Positions 1 to 7,831 of a DNA stretch of 64,000 bases are shown piece after piece. The position numbers were made by a program, and so were the translations under genes. The first letter of the stretch is position 1. The number at the start of each line of letters is the position of its first letter. The stretch comes from Thiotrichaceae bacterium. Lineage in GTDB: Bacteria > Pseudomonadota > Gammaproteobacteria > Beggiatoales > Beggiatoaceae. Location: assembly GCA_011391085.1 (NCBI GenBank), contig JAABRD010000005.1:90553-154552 (forward strand), written 5' to 3'. The notes beneath the pieces are model-generated. The model was not told where the DNA came from. It did no database searches and worked only from the letters and a program-made list of their open reading frames with translations.

Positions 1-1459
1 TTAAGTTTCCAACGTGAACGCGGGCCCGGTGACTGCCATGTAATTGACTTAACAACTCCCGTTGATGAGTCGGGTGTTTATGCAGACTGTCAATATTGGC
101 ACCCTGCAACTGATGGGCATAAAAGTGGGGGAGGTCCAAACGAATGTGTTTCTCATCTTTTTGGAAGAGATGTTGGGCCGCTTCATTTTGGTAAATGATA
201 CGATAATTCTCGTCAGTAATCAACACGCTAGTCGTTACCCAATCGAGGGCGCGATTGACACGCAAGGCTTCTTCGGTGATGCGTTGATTCTCCTCCGAAC
301 GTTCGCGTAACTGAGTTTGCATCCGTTCCCCCAAGCGTAACAGTTGCCCCAGTTCATCTGAAGAGGTGGTATCAATTTTGTTATCGAAATGTCCTTCGGC
401 AATCTGACCCATTACCGTCATCGCATGAGTTAAGCGAACGTGTAGTGTTTTTAAAATGAGGACCAACAAGAGGAGAGTCAACGTGGTGACCACGACCATC
501 GTGGCCAACAAAGTGATGAAATTTTGATAGGCGATTTGTTGCGTGGTTTGGGCTTGTGTATATAAATTTTGACCCAGGGTGTCGCTAACCTCTTTAAGGA
601 GATTAATTTTCCCGGTTTGCATTTGAAACCACTGTTTTGGGTCAACCTGTTGGGTCAGTTTTCCCTTTTCGTCGGCCGTCAACACGATGGCACGCATTTT
701 CTGGGTTTCTTCAATAAATTGACCCGTGGACAGTTTCGACTTGAGGAGGTCTTTTTGAGAAGGGGTTAGATAGGTCATCACTTCATGGTTTAAATACGTG
801 TCTTGGGCGGAAACCAGTTCGGCAAACTTTTGAAATTGTTCCAGTGACAGTCCTCCTTGATTAAATACAGCTACCAATAAGGACCTCTCTTGGCCGGCTT
901 TTTCTTTGGCATTTAAAAAGTTGATATAAGCCAGTTTTAAGGGAAACAGTTCCTTATAGTAGCTGACCTGAGTGGATTGGATCAGGAACTGAAAGACGGC
1001 CTTGTTGAGGTCATCATAGAACAAAACGGCTTGTTCTAGTTGAATGCGCAGCGCCGTAATGTCTTCTCGAATATTTCTCAACTGGTCAAGAGAGTTTAGG
1101 ACGTTTTCTAAGGTCGTATCGAAATCGGCATAAGAGTGATTATGGAAAATTTTGAGAAAGTCATTTAAACTGCTTATCGCGAGGTCGGTCTGAGTGCGAT
1201 AGTGAGACATGTCGTTGGCAAATTCCTGACCTTGATGAGTGAGGAATAGCACACTGCTACCACGTTCCAATTGGAGGTCATGGACGACATCACTGAGGTT
1301 AATAGACAGTTGCGTTAACTCTGCCAATCCACTCATCTCGGAGGCAATTTTCGCTTTCTCAGCAATGAGGGTGACAGAGAAGTAGAGGAATCCCAAGAGT
1401 GGGAAGAGTAGCATTAAAACGAGTTTGTATTTGGTTTTGAGGTTAGTCATGAGTTGCAT
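1..1459 (-). CDS. methyl-accepting chemotaxis protein, 3' end beyond window (NIT-TM-HAMP-PAS)
   Basis: This frame is open from an ATG at 1459 (or the in-frame ATG at 1450) to the left edge, giving about 486 residues with no stop. Translation shows a short cytoplasmic start, a first membrane segment (residues ~12-30), and a helical periplasmic region containing VHDLQLERGSS, which is typical of NIT nitrate/nitrite-sensing domains. A second membrane segment follows (VVVVTTLTLLLVLIL-like, near 480-530), then a HAMP domain with SSDELGQL. Next is a PAS domain with VLITDENYRIIYQNEAA and LQGANIDSLHKHPTHQREL, the form usual in PAS-containing chemoreceptors. The signalling domain should lie beyond position 1. 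It is the last visible gene of the cheY-cheA-cheW operon, so a receptor for that kinase is the natural reading. A histidine kinase C-terminus cannot be excluded from this window. Confidence 0.85.
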   Translation of the reverse strand, partial: MQLMTNLKTKYKLVLMLLFPLLGFLYFSVTLIAEKAKIASEMSGLAELTQLSINLSDVVHDLQLERGSSVLFLTHQGQEFANDMSHYRTQTDLAISSLNDFLKIFHNHSYADFDTTLENVLNSLDQLRNIREDITALRIQLEQAVLFYDDLNKAVFQFLIQSTQVSYYKELFPLKLAYINFLNAKEKAGQERSLLVAVFNQGGLSLEQFQKFAELVSAQDTYLNHEVMTYLTPSQKDLLKSKLSTGQFIEETQKMRAIVLTADEKGKLTQQVDPKQWFQMQTGKINLLKEVSDTLGQNLYTQAQTTQQIAYQNFITLLATMVVVTTLTLLLLVLILKTLHVRLTHAMTVMGQIAEGHFDNKIDTTSSDELGQLLRLGERMQTQLRERSEENQRITEEALRVNRALDWVTTSVLITDENYRIIYQNEAAQHLFQKDEKHIRLDLPHFYAHQLQGANIDSLHKHPTHQRELLSQLHGSHRARVHVGNL

Positions 1460-1577
1460 AGGAGAGAGTGGTTTTAGTGGAGAGTGATTTTAGTGGAGAG
1501 TGGATAGTGAGGAATAAAGAATGAAATAGGAATAGACGCCGTACTAGGGGTTTTAGTTGCAATACCATTCAGTTAAG

Positions 1578-1743
1578 GGTAGTGATGTAATCTGGGTGAA
1601 ATACCGCACAATTTCTCGTTGGTCTGGAACTCTGATTGAGATGATTAAATGAGGACTCTGATAAGGAGGTTTTACTAATCATAGTTCATCTGAAAATCAT
1701 TCTAATCAGAGTTCAGACAGTGAACCCACATTGCATCACTACC
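1578..1743. mobile_element. 166-bp MITE, copy A (GGTAGTGATG ends)
   Basis: Terminal inverted repeats GGTAGTGATGTAATCTGGGT and its near complement at the right end bound an interior with no coding potential. The flanks CAGTTAAG at 1570-1577 and 1744-1751 are a perfect 8-bp direct repeat, the mark of a transposition event. It interrupts another repeat of the type ATTCAGTTAAGG. Related copies lie at 36304, 53589 and 55215. Confidence 0.85.
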
Positions 1744-1780
1744 CAGTTAAGAAGTAAGGAACTCCGCGAAATGAAGCGAT

Positions 1781-1920
1781 AGGTGGACTAGAGGCTTTAG
1801 CCGGTGGGAATGGAGGTCTCCCCAAAATCAAAATTCTAGGTGGACTAGAGGCTTTAGCCGGTGGGGCCTCGCGATTTCAATTATGTTCTACCCCCACCGG
1901 CTAAAGCCTCTAGTCCACCT
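1781..1920. repeat. inverted repeat cluster, GGTGGACTAGAGGCTTTAGCC family
   Basis: Two direct copies of AGGTGGACTAGAGGCTTTAG followed by one inverted copy form a large imperfect palindrome. Another partial copy lies near 1960-1983. Nothing coding is seen in the rest of 1460-2017. Confidence 0.8.
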
Positions 1921-2017
1921 GTCGGTTAATTTCGGGGGACTTTATTCCTTAACTGAATGGCATAGAGGCGTTAGCCTCTAGTCCAATACATTATCACTAT
2001 CCTCTATTCGTTATCCT

Positions 2018-2518
2018 CTATCCCCCATCCCCCATCCGCTGTTCCATCACGGCTAATTCTTGTGAATTAAGCAAGTAGTCAATGTCCAGCACTATCACCA
2101 TTTTTTCTTCTACGGTGGCTAGACCTTTGACAAATTCTATACTGATAACGGTGCCGAAATCTGGAGGAGGTTTAATCTCGTTTTCCATGACATCATAGAC
2201 GTCGGACACGGCGTCCACCACGACGCCCATAATTCGTTCTTTGCCGTTCGACAGGACTTTGACTACAACGACTACCGTCATGGGGCCGTATTCTAGTCGG
2301 TCTAGTCCAAAACGTAGCCGTAAATCAATGATAGGCACAATGGTGCCACGTAGGTTAATCACTCCACAAATATAGTGAGGAGTGTTAGGCATTTTGGTGA
2401 CTTTACTCCAGCCTTTGATTTCCTGGACACGTAGGATGTCCACGGCATATTCTTCAGTGGCCAGGACAAAGGTAAGATATTTGTTGGCTACACGGTTTGT
2501 CATGGTGTCGTTGTTCAT
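2018..2518 (-). CDS. cheW: chemotaxis adaptor protein CheW
   Basis: CheW is the scaffold that couples chemoreceptors to the kinase CheA at the inner membrane. The 166-residue product is one CheW-like beta-barrel domain. It has LTFVLATEEYAVDILRVQEI at the start, then ICGVINLRGTIVPIIDLRLRFG, then a second subdomain with IMGVVVDAVSDVYDV and VKGLATVEEKMVIVLDIDYLL. Length is usual for the family. An AGGA lies about 8 bases before the ATG. It is downstream of cheA with a gap of about 130 bp that holds two palindromes, and upstream of the chemoreceptor gene; all are on the minus strand. Confidence 0.95.
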   Translation of the reverse strand: MNNDTMTNRVANKYLTFVLATEEYAVDILRVQEIKGWSKVTKMPNTPHYICGVINLRGTIVPIIDLRLRFGLDRLEYGPMTVVVVVKVLSNGKERIMGVVVDAVSDVYDVMENEIKPPPDFGTVISIEFVKGLATVEEKMVIVLDIDYLLNSQELAVMEQRMGDGG

Positions 2519-2542
2519 AGTTAAATTCCTAAGAGTGTCAGA

Positions 2543-2575
2543 AACTTTCCTAAACCTGTGAGGTTTAGAAAAGTT
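2543..2575. repeat. 33-bp palindrome (AACTTTCCTAAACCT subtype)
   Basis: Arms AACTTTCCTAAACCT and its near complement lie between cheA and cheW. The same palindrome, also 33 bp long, lies inside the polyketide synthase gene at 48394-48426. Confidence 0.7.
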
Positions 2576-2590
2576 GTTTTAATCGTGCCA

Positions 2591-2626
2591 AAGAAACTCA
2601 GTTTCGGAAAGCAAACTGAGTTTCTT
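2591..2626. repeat. palindrome AAGAAACTCAGTTT between cheA and cheW
   Basis: Perfect arms AAGAAACTCAGTTT and AAACTGAGTTTCTT surround an 8-base loop. It belongs to the dispersed hairpin family also seen near 20272, 33728, 52507 and 63069. As RNA it could act as a stem between cheA and cheW. Confidence 0.7.
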
Positions 2627-2650
2627 AACCAGTTTCTCACCTATAGAGGT

Positions 2651-5074
2651 TTAGGACATTCTTCCTACTCCCGCGGTTTTCCTGCCGTGATGAAACCATT
2701 GAATGAGTCCCGCAACGTCTAAAATCAAGGCGACGCTACCATCTCCTAGAATCGTTGCACCTGAAATGCCTTGGATTTTTTTAAAGTTGCTGTCTAAACT
2801 TTTGATGACAATTTGTTGTTGCGACAGTAACTCGTCCACAAACAGACCGATTTTTTGGCCATCGCCTTCGACAATGACAAGCAGCCCTTGGTCAAGTTGA
2901 GAAGTGCTGGGGGCAATGTCAAATAGTTCATACAGTCGTAAAATCGGCACGTATTCATCCCGGAGTCGATAGACTTCGGCTTTGCCAGCCAGGGAGTTGA
3001 CGAGTTGGGGTTTAATCCGTAGCGATTCAATAATGGAGAGGAGGGAGAGGATGTAAATTTCTTGTCCGACGCGAACCAATTGACCATCTAAAATGGCCAA
3101 AGTGAGTGGTAAGCGAATGCGAAACGTGGTCCCTTGATTTTTCTTCGATTGAATATCGATCATTCCTCCTAAAGAACGAATATTGCGACGGACTACATCC
3201 ATTCCGACGCCACGTCCGGAGAGGTCGTTGACTTGTTCGGCGGTGGAAAAACCGGGTAAAAAGACCAATTCATGCAGTTGTTGTTCATCTACCAAAGGAT
3301 CGTCTTTACTCAAGAACCCCTGTTTAACCGCTTTCGCCCGAATTTTATCCAGGTCAAAGCCGGCGCCGTCATCACTGATTTGTATGATAATATTACCACC
3401 TTGATGATAGGCGTGCAAGTGGAGTATACCGGTTTCAGATTTGCCCGCTTGACGACGTTTTTCGGGGATTTCAATGCCATGGTCAAGGGCATTGCGGACA
3501 AGATGAACAAGGGGGTCACTCATTTTTTCTAGCACGGTTTTGTCTAGTTCCGTATGGACGCCGGAGAGTTTTAATTCGACTTTTTTACCTAATTGTACAC
3601 TCAAATCATGTACCAAACGGGGGAAGCGATTGAAAGAGTAGCTGATAGGTAACATGCGAATCCGCATGACGCTTTCTTGCAATTCACGGGTGTTGCGTTC
3701 TAGTTGCGCCAGGCCATCGCGAAGTTGGGAGAGACGGCTTTGGTCAAAGTGTTCGCCCACTTGGTCTAACATCGATTGGGTAATCACCAATTCTCCTACC
3801 AAGTTGATTAAGTGGTCAATCTTATCAATGCTGACACGAATGGAATTAGCTTCACCGGGTTGTGTGTTTGAACCGCGGGGATGGGAGTGGGGGTCTTGAC
3901 CATGCGGTGATTCTAGGGTCGCCTCCGGCGGGGTGGGCAACGTGTTGTCCGGGACCTGGGGAGGGGGGACATTGGGTGACGCCCGCTGAGGTACGGGGGA
4001 GGTCATATTTACCACACTCTCAGGGGCCAGTTCGGGTAACGTAGCGGTGGCTACTTGGGCCACTTCACGGTTGGCTACCTCTCTAGGGATAGAAGAGGTA
4101 GGCGTCGGAGGTAACAGGTTTGTTGGTGGAGAGTCAGAAGAAGCGGATTCCCAGGTGGGTTCAACGGTTGCGTTCAATTCCGGTTTGGGCAACTCTTCGG
4201 TGATTTGTGCATACTCAGGCAGTTGTAAGGGACGGATCTGCAAATCGCAATCGCTTTCTACCCATTCAAAGATTTCTTCAATGCTAGTGCGCGGCGCGTT
4301 GGTATGTAGCGTCAGTTCCCAACGGATATAACAAATTTGTGGGTCAATATCACGGAACGCGGGCAGTTGGTCGATGTTGGCTTTGACTTCCAAGGCACCC
4401 AGGTTAGCCAATTCGCGAAAGAGGTTAATTGGGTCATTTCCGGTTTTTAACATGCCTGGATGCGGTTTGAAATCGATTTGCCAGCCTTCTCCCGCCGCTT
4501 CAAGATCACTGTCGGCCTCCGTCTCTCCCTCTGCCGTCCCTGCCGCCGGAACCGTTTCTATCGTAGCAGAACTCCCCCCAATCTGGGTTTTTTTAACCGC
4601 AGACTGGGCTTCTGGGGGCAATGCAGGCGTTGCAGGTGACGTGGATTTGGAGGGTAACGTCCCTCCCACAGGTCCGCCTTCCATGGGCGTTTTCAAAAAA
4701 CTGGTTAACTGGTTTTGACACTCCGTCACGAGTTGCGCATCGTAATCCGTGTTTTCTTTTAAGGCCGTCAACAACATGCGCATCACGTCGACGGCCCGTA
4801 GTAACACGTCAATGATGGGCTGAGTGACCAGGTGTTCACCACGCCGCATCTCGTCTAACAAGGTTTCGGCGGTGTGGGCAAAATGAATAATCTCCTCAAA
4901 TTTGAAAATACCGGCGCCTCCTTTTATAGAGTGGGCGGCCCGAAAAATACTGTTGACCAGTTCACGGTCCACCGCACCAATTCCCAAATCGAGTAAATTG
5001 GACTCCATTATATCAAGATTTTCAAGGCTTTCCTCAAAGAAAAGCTGACGAACTTCGGTCATATCTATGGCCAT
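2651..5074 (-). CDS. cheA: chemotaxis histidine kinase CheA
   Basis: CheA autophosphorylates in response to receptors and passes phosphate to CheY. The 807-residue product has the expected order. An Hpt domain carries the phospho-acceptor His48 (FRAAHSIKGG). A Pro/Ser/Thr-rich linker follows, then a small alpha/beta domain at ~200-290 in the place of P2, and a second long Pro-rich linker. The dimerisation helices start with IDHLINLVGELVI near residue 420. The ATPase has DPLVHLVRNALDHGIE, DDGAGFD and GRGVGMDVV, and the CheW-like regulatory domain begins at QGTTFRIRLPLTLAILDG. Catalytic motifs look intact. A GAGG lies 7 bases before the ATG, and only 4 bp separate it from cheY. Confidence 0.96.
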   Translation of the reverse strand: MAIDMTEVRQLFFEESLENLDIMESNLLDLGIGAVDRELVNSIFRAAHSIKGGAGIFKFEEIIHFAHTAETLLDEMRRGEHLVTQPIIDVLLRAVDVMRMLLTALKENTDYDAQLVTECQNQLTSFLKTPMEGGPVGGTLPSKSTSPATPALPPEAQSAVKKTQIGGSSATIETVPAAGTAEGETEADSDLEAAGEGWQIDFKPHPGMLKTGNDPINLFRELANLGALEVKANIDQLPAFRDIDPQICYIRWELTLHTNAPRTSIEEIFEWVESDCDLQIRPLQLPEYAQITEELPKPELNATVEPTWESASSDSPPTNLLPPTPTSSIPREVANREVAQVATATLPELAPESVVNMTSPVPQRASPNVPPPQVPDNTLPTPPEATLESPHGQDPHSHPRGSNTQPGEANSIRVSIDKIDHLINLVGELVITQSMLDQVGEHFDQSRLSQLRDGLAQLERNTRELQESVMRIRMLPISYSFNRFPRLVHDLSVQLGKKVELKLSGVHTELDKTVLEKMSDPLVHLVRNALDHGIEIPEKRRQAGKSETGILHLHAYHQGGNIIIQISDDGAGFDLDKIRAKAVKQGFLSKDDPLVDEQQLHELVFLPGFSTAEQVNDLSGRGVGMDVVRRNIRSLGGMIDIQSKKNQGTTFRIRLPLTLAILDGQLVRVGQEIYILSLLSIIESLRIKPQLVNSLAGKAEVYRLRDEYVPILRLYELFDIAPSTSQLDQGLLVIVEGDGQKIGLFVDELLSQQQIVIKSLDSNFKKIQGISGATILGDGSVALILDVAGLIQWFHHGRKTAGVGRMS

Positions 5075-5078
5075 GATT

Positions 5079-5444
5079 TTACCTCAATACTTTTCTAACC
5101 GCTGCTAACAATTTATCGGGGTCAAAGGGTTTTAAGATCCAACCGGTGGCGCCCGCTTCCTTAGCTTCTTGCTTTTTTTGGGGATTTGATTCGGTAGTGA
5201 GTAAAAGGATGGGCTTGAATTCATATTCAGGAAGTGTGCGTAATTCGCGCACGAGAGAGAGGCCATCGAGTTTGGGCATGTTAACATCCGTAATCACTAA
5301 ATCAAAAGGTTGTTGTTTAGCCTGTGCCAGCGCGGCGAGACCGTTATCTGCCTCAGCAACCTGGTAGTGGGCCTGGGTTAAAGTGAATTTAAGCATTTGC
5401 CGCATAGACACGGAATCGTCGCTAATCAATATGTTAGATGTCAT
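5079..5444 (-). CDS. cheY: chemotaxis response regulator CheY
   Basis: This is a 121-residue single receiver domain. The acidic pair is Asp9-Asp10 (ISDDS), the phospho-acceptor is Asp53 (VITDVNMPKLDG), the switch Thr is in LLLTTES, and the conserved Lys is in ILKPFDP. There is no output domain. It is the first gene of the minus-strand chemotaxis operon, 4 bp ahead of cheA. The downstream output (flagellar switch, twitching or gliding machinery) cannot be told from this window because no motility structural genes are present. Confidence 0.94.
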   Translation of the reverse strand: MTSNILISDDSVSMRQMLKFTLTQAHYQVAEADNGLAALAQAKQQPFDLVITDVNMPKLDGLSLVRELRTLPEYEFKPILLLTTESNPQKKQEAKEAGATGWILKPFDPDKLLAAVRKVLR

Positions 5445-5657
5445 TGCTTGTCACTGTGAAGGTTGAAAGGGGAGAAGATGTACGCACTCAGTATTCCATA
5501 TATGGGTCATTTCAGTTATACTTTCAGTTTTGTGGTTTCGTATTCATGTTAGCATGTTTGGTTAAGGAAATACAAGGAGATTTGATCAATTAGGAACAAC
5601 CCCCTGTCTGGTTTTGCGAGGTATCAGAGAAATAAAATTTTGAAAAACCACAATAGT

Positions 5658-5831
5658 CAATAGTTCGGACCATTTTTAATTAGGTTAAATGAGACATGAC
5701 AACCTGTTGATTTCACCAAACTGAATTAAAATAAACTCTGGCAGTCAGCTAAGTGGTATTTAATTAGATGGCGTCAACTCAAGCTGTTACAGTGCTTGGG
5801 TGGCGATCCACAAAAACGGTCCGAACTATTG
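5658..5831. mobile_element. 174-bp element with CAATAGTTCGGACC ends
   Basis: The terminal inverted repeat CAATAGTTCGGACC, extended imperfectly by a run of T, bounds a non-coding interior. The flanks AATAGT at 5652-5657 and 5832-5837 are identical, which suggests a 6-bp target duplication. It fills most of the gap between cheY and the vapC remnant; nothing else is recognisable in 5445-5847. Confidence 0.6.
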
Positions 5832-5847
5832 AATAGTCAGTTTTTTA

Positions 5848-6331
5848 TTAATCTAAACTCCAATTTTCGATAGTCAATTCACTCATTCTTTGAAAGTGTC
5901 TGAGGTTATTAGTAACAAGTATTAAACCATTTGAAATGCAAATACTTGCAATTATCAAATCCATATCCGCAATAGGTATGCCTTGTTGTTGTAACTGGGT
6001 TTTTAGACGAGAAAAAACCTCTGCCGACTTTTTATCAAAGTCGATTATTTTCATATAGTAATATTCCTTCTCATTTATACCCCCCGTACACGGGGGGGCT
6101 GGGGGGGGTATAAATGAAAAGGAATATTACAATATTATTGGAGAAAAATGATTCTATTTTTGATAAATTTTTTTCCTGTTTTGATGATTTATACGCACCA
6201 AATAACAATTCCGTGTAGTTGATTATGGTCGTAGCCATCTCGTCTGGATTTGTTGACGCAAATTTTTTAACAACGTTCTGGTTATTTTTCAAATAATATA
6301 TAATAATATCAGTATCAATGACATATTTCAT
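5848..6331 (-). pseudogene. PIN-domain toxin VapC split by a 73-bp palindromic insertion
   Basis: The N-terminal part (6331 down to 6131) reads MKYVIDTDIIIYYLKNN with the first PIN aspartate, then TTIINYTELLFG. The C-terminal part (6057 down to 5848) reads MKIIDFDKKSAEVF, then IPIADMDLIIASICI and LVTNNLRHFQRM, holding the remaining PIN acids. Between them lie 73 bp (6058-6130) that put the halves in different frames. Removing exactly those 73 bp joins Ile (codon 6133-6131) to Tyr (6057-6055) in frame and gives a normal 136-residue VapC. VapC toxins are Mg-dependent RNases. As it stands the toxin is truncated at 86 residues. Its start overlaps the antitoxin stop by 4 bp. Confidence 0.85.
6058..6130. 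mobile_element. 73-bp palindromic insertion in vapC
   Basis: Near-perfect inverted repeats GTAATATTCCTTCTCATTTA and complement, continued by a run of C and a run of G, meet at a short centre. It encodes no protein of its own and contributes the odd tail TPPSPPVYGGYK to the truncated toxin. No clear target duplication is seen at its edges. Confidence 0.75.
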
Positions 6332-6564
6332 AGTTCAATCTCCCAACTTTTATTAAGTCGGCTATTTTGAATTGTTTTAAGCATTTCGTCGGCTTCAGCT
6401 TCCTCTAAAATTCCAGCAAAGGCTTGCAAACGGTTGAATTTACGCAATTCATTAGCGTAATGGCGAATCGCTTTTTGTACAACCCTTTTTTCTGAGATCT
6501 GAAGTAAATGAGCTAAGGTTGTTACCGTGGTTAAGGTGTTTTTGTCTATGGCTAAATGTCTCAT
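6328..6564 (-). CDS. VapB-type antitoxin of the split vapC
   Basis: This 78-residue protein has an N-terminal segment (LAIDKNTLTTVTTLAHLL) that looks like a small ribbon-helix-helix DNA-binding unit. A charged helical C-terminus (FAGILEEAEADEMLKTIQ) is of the sort that wraps a PIN toxin. GAGGAA lies about 9 bases before the ATG. The stop overlaps the toxin start by 4 bp (ATGA), the normal arrangement of vapBC. It should neutralise VapC and repress the operon. It looks intact although its partner is broken. Confidence 0.75.
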   Translation of the reverse strand: MRHLAIDKNTLTTVTTLAHLLQISEKRVVQKAIRHYANELRKFNRLQAFAGILEEAEADEMLKTIQNSRLNKSWEIEL

Positions 6565-6683
6565 GGTTTAAATTCCTCTATTTTATTGATTATGGTCAAG
6601 CACAAGCCCCATTTTGTTTTTGGTAGTGATGCACAAGGTAGTGGTGACGGTCATCAAACCTGACAGGTCTTAAAAACCTACCC

Positions 6684-6849
6684 TGTGTGCAACACCTGTT
6701 TTCGTGTGTTAAAGCGAAGGTCGGATGGCATCTAGGTGGAGGCAAAACTAAACCCGCAACGTTTTCAACTCGAGTCGAGAGTTCCGCGTTCCTAAACCAA
6801 AATGCCATCCCACCTTCGCTTTGACACACTCAAACAGGTGTTGCACACA
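6684..6849. mobile_element. 166-bp element with ~48-bp imperfect inverted repeats
   Basis: The left end starts TGTGTGCAACACCTGTTTTC and the right end is its complement. About 44 of 48 positions agree by eye, running through GTGTGTTAAAGCGAAGGT to ATGGCAT. A minus-strand frame across it encodes nothing recognisable. No target duplication was found. A short AAACCTGACAGGTC fragment and an isolated GGTAGTGATGCA lie just to its left (6615-6680). Confidence 0.6.
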
Positions 6850-6986
6850 AGGTTACGCCTTATTCTTTCTAATCAACAATCCTTGTAGTTATTGACGAAA
6901 ACCTGACCCATAGAAAACACTACTCATTTTTGAATGACAAGTCAATAGGATTAAAATGGTAAGTTATTAACGATACATTAAAAATC

Positions 6987-7015
6987 TTGATAATAACGAT
7001 TTAAGTTGTTATAAT
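6987..7015 (+). promoter_or_regulatory. sigma70-type promoter for the glycosyltransferase pair
   Basis: A -35 box TTGATA at 6987-6992 and a perfect -10 box TATAAT at 7010-7015 are separated by 17 bp. They lie about 40 bp before the proposed start at 7055. Confidence 0.6.
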
Positions 7016-7054
7016 CTGTTTCTATATAAAACGCTTTCTGAAAATTATACTCCA

Positions 7055-7831
7055 TTGAATAATCAAGAAAAATTATCTTGTGTGCCGATTCCGCCAGAAG
7101 TTTCAGTGGTGGTGCCGGTTCACAATGAAGATGATAACATCATCTCTCTCATTAACGAAATTCGGACCGCTTTAGATGGCCACTATGCCTATGAAATCAT
7201 TTATGTAGATGATGGTAGCACCGATAACAGTTGGCCCATGTTACAAAAACTGGTCCTGTCTTTCAACACGTTGCGAATTATTCGGCATCGTCGTGCGTAT
7301 GGACAAAGCGTAGCGATTTTAACCGGCGTCAAGAGGGCGCAGGCTGAATGGATTGCGACGTTAGATGGCGATGGGCAAAATGACCCGGCGGACATTATAA
7401 AGTTATTGGCCATTTTGAAAAATCCTACTTGTCCGCCCAACTTACAAATGGTGGCAGGTCATCGCCGGAAACGTCAAGACGGTTGGTGGAAACGACTCTC
7501 TTCCAAATTGGCTAATGCCATTCGCCAGCGTTTATTACAAGATGACACACCCGATACAGGCTGTGGGATTAAACTCTTTTCCCGAAATGCGTTTTTAGCG
7601 TTACCCCATTTTAACCACTGTCACCGGTTTTTACCAGCATTAATATTGCGTGGCGGTGGTCAAGTGATTTCCGTGGAGGTCAATCACCGCCCGCGGTTAC
7701 ATGGTCAATCCAAATATGGCACCCTTGACCGGTTATGGGTGAGTTTAACAGATTTATTGGGCGTGATATGGTTACAACATCGCCCTATGGTAGCAGACAT
7801 TATTGAGGAAACAGGAACAGATGAACAGTGA
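7055..7831 (+). CDS. family 2 glycosyltransferase (dolichol-/undecaprenyl-phosphate sugar synthase type)
   Basis: Such enzymes move a sugar from a nucleotide donor to a polyprenyl phosphate at the inner face of the membrane. The product (~258 residues) has VVVPVHNEDDNI near residue 20, YVDDGSTDNSW near 52, and the metal-binding LDGDGQNDPADI near 105. Then come TGCGIKLFSRNAF and HRPRLHGQSKYG, features of DPM1/ArnC-like GT-A enzymes without a long membrane tail. The start is a TTG at 7055 or an in-frame GTG at 7082; no ATG precedes the conserved core. Its stop overlaps the next gene by 11 bp, so it probably supplies lipid-linked sugar to the GT39 protein that follows. Confidence 0.85.
   Translation: MNNQEKLSCVPIPPEVSVVVPVHNEDDNIISLINEIRTALDGHYAYEIIYVDDGSTDNSWPMLQKLVLSFNTLRIIRHRRAYGQSVAILTGVKRAQAEWIATLDGDGQNDPADIIKLLAILKNPTCPPNLQMVAGHRRKRQDGWWKRLSSKLANAIRQRLLQDDTPDTGCGIKLFSRNAFLALPHFNHCHRFLPALILRGGGQVISVEVNHRPRLHGQSKYGTLDRLWVSLTDLLGVIWLQHRPMVADIIEETGTDEQ

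Noticed and set aside
1781..1920. Possible CRISPR array
   Set aside because: The repeats are inverted, not regularly spaced, and have no unique spacers of constant length; no cas genes are present.
6596..6829. 77-residue minus-strand open frame
   Set aside because: It lies across the inverted repeats of the 6684-6849 element and its peptide shows no conserved pattern.
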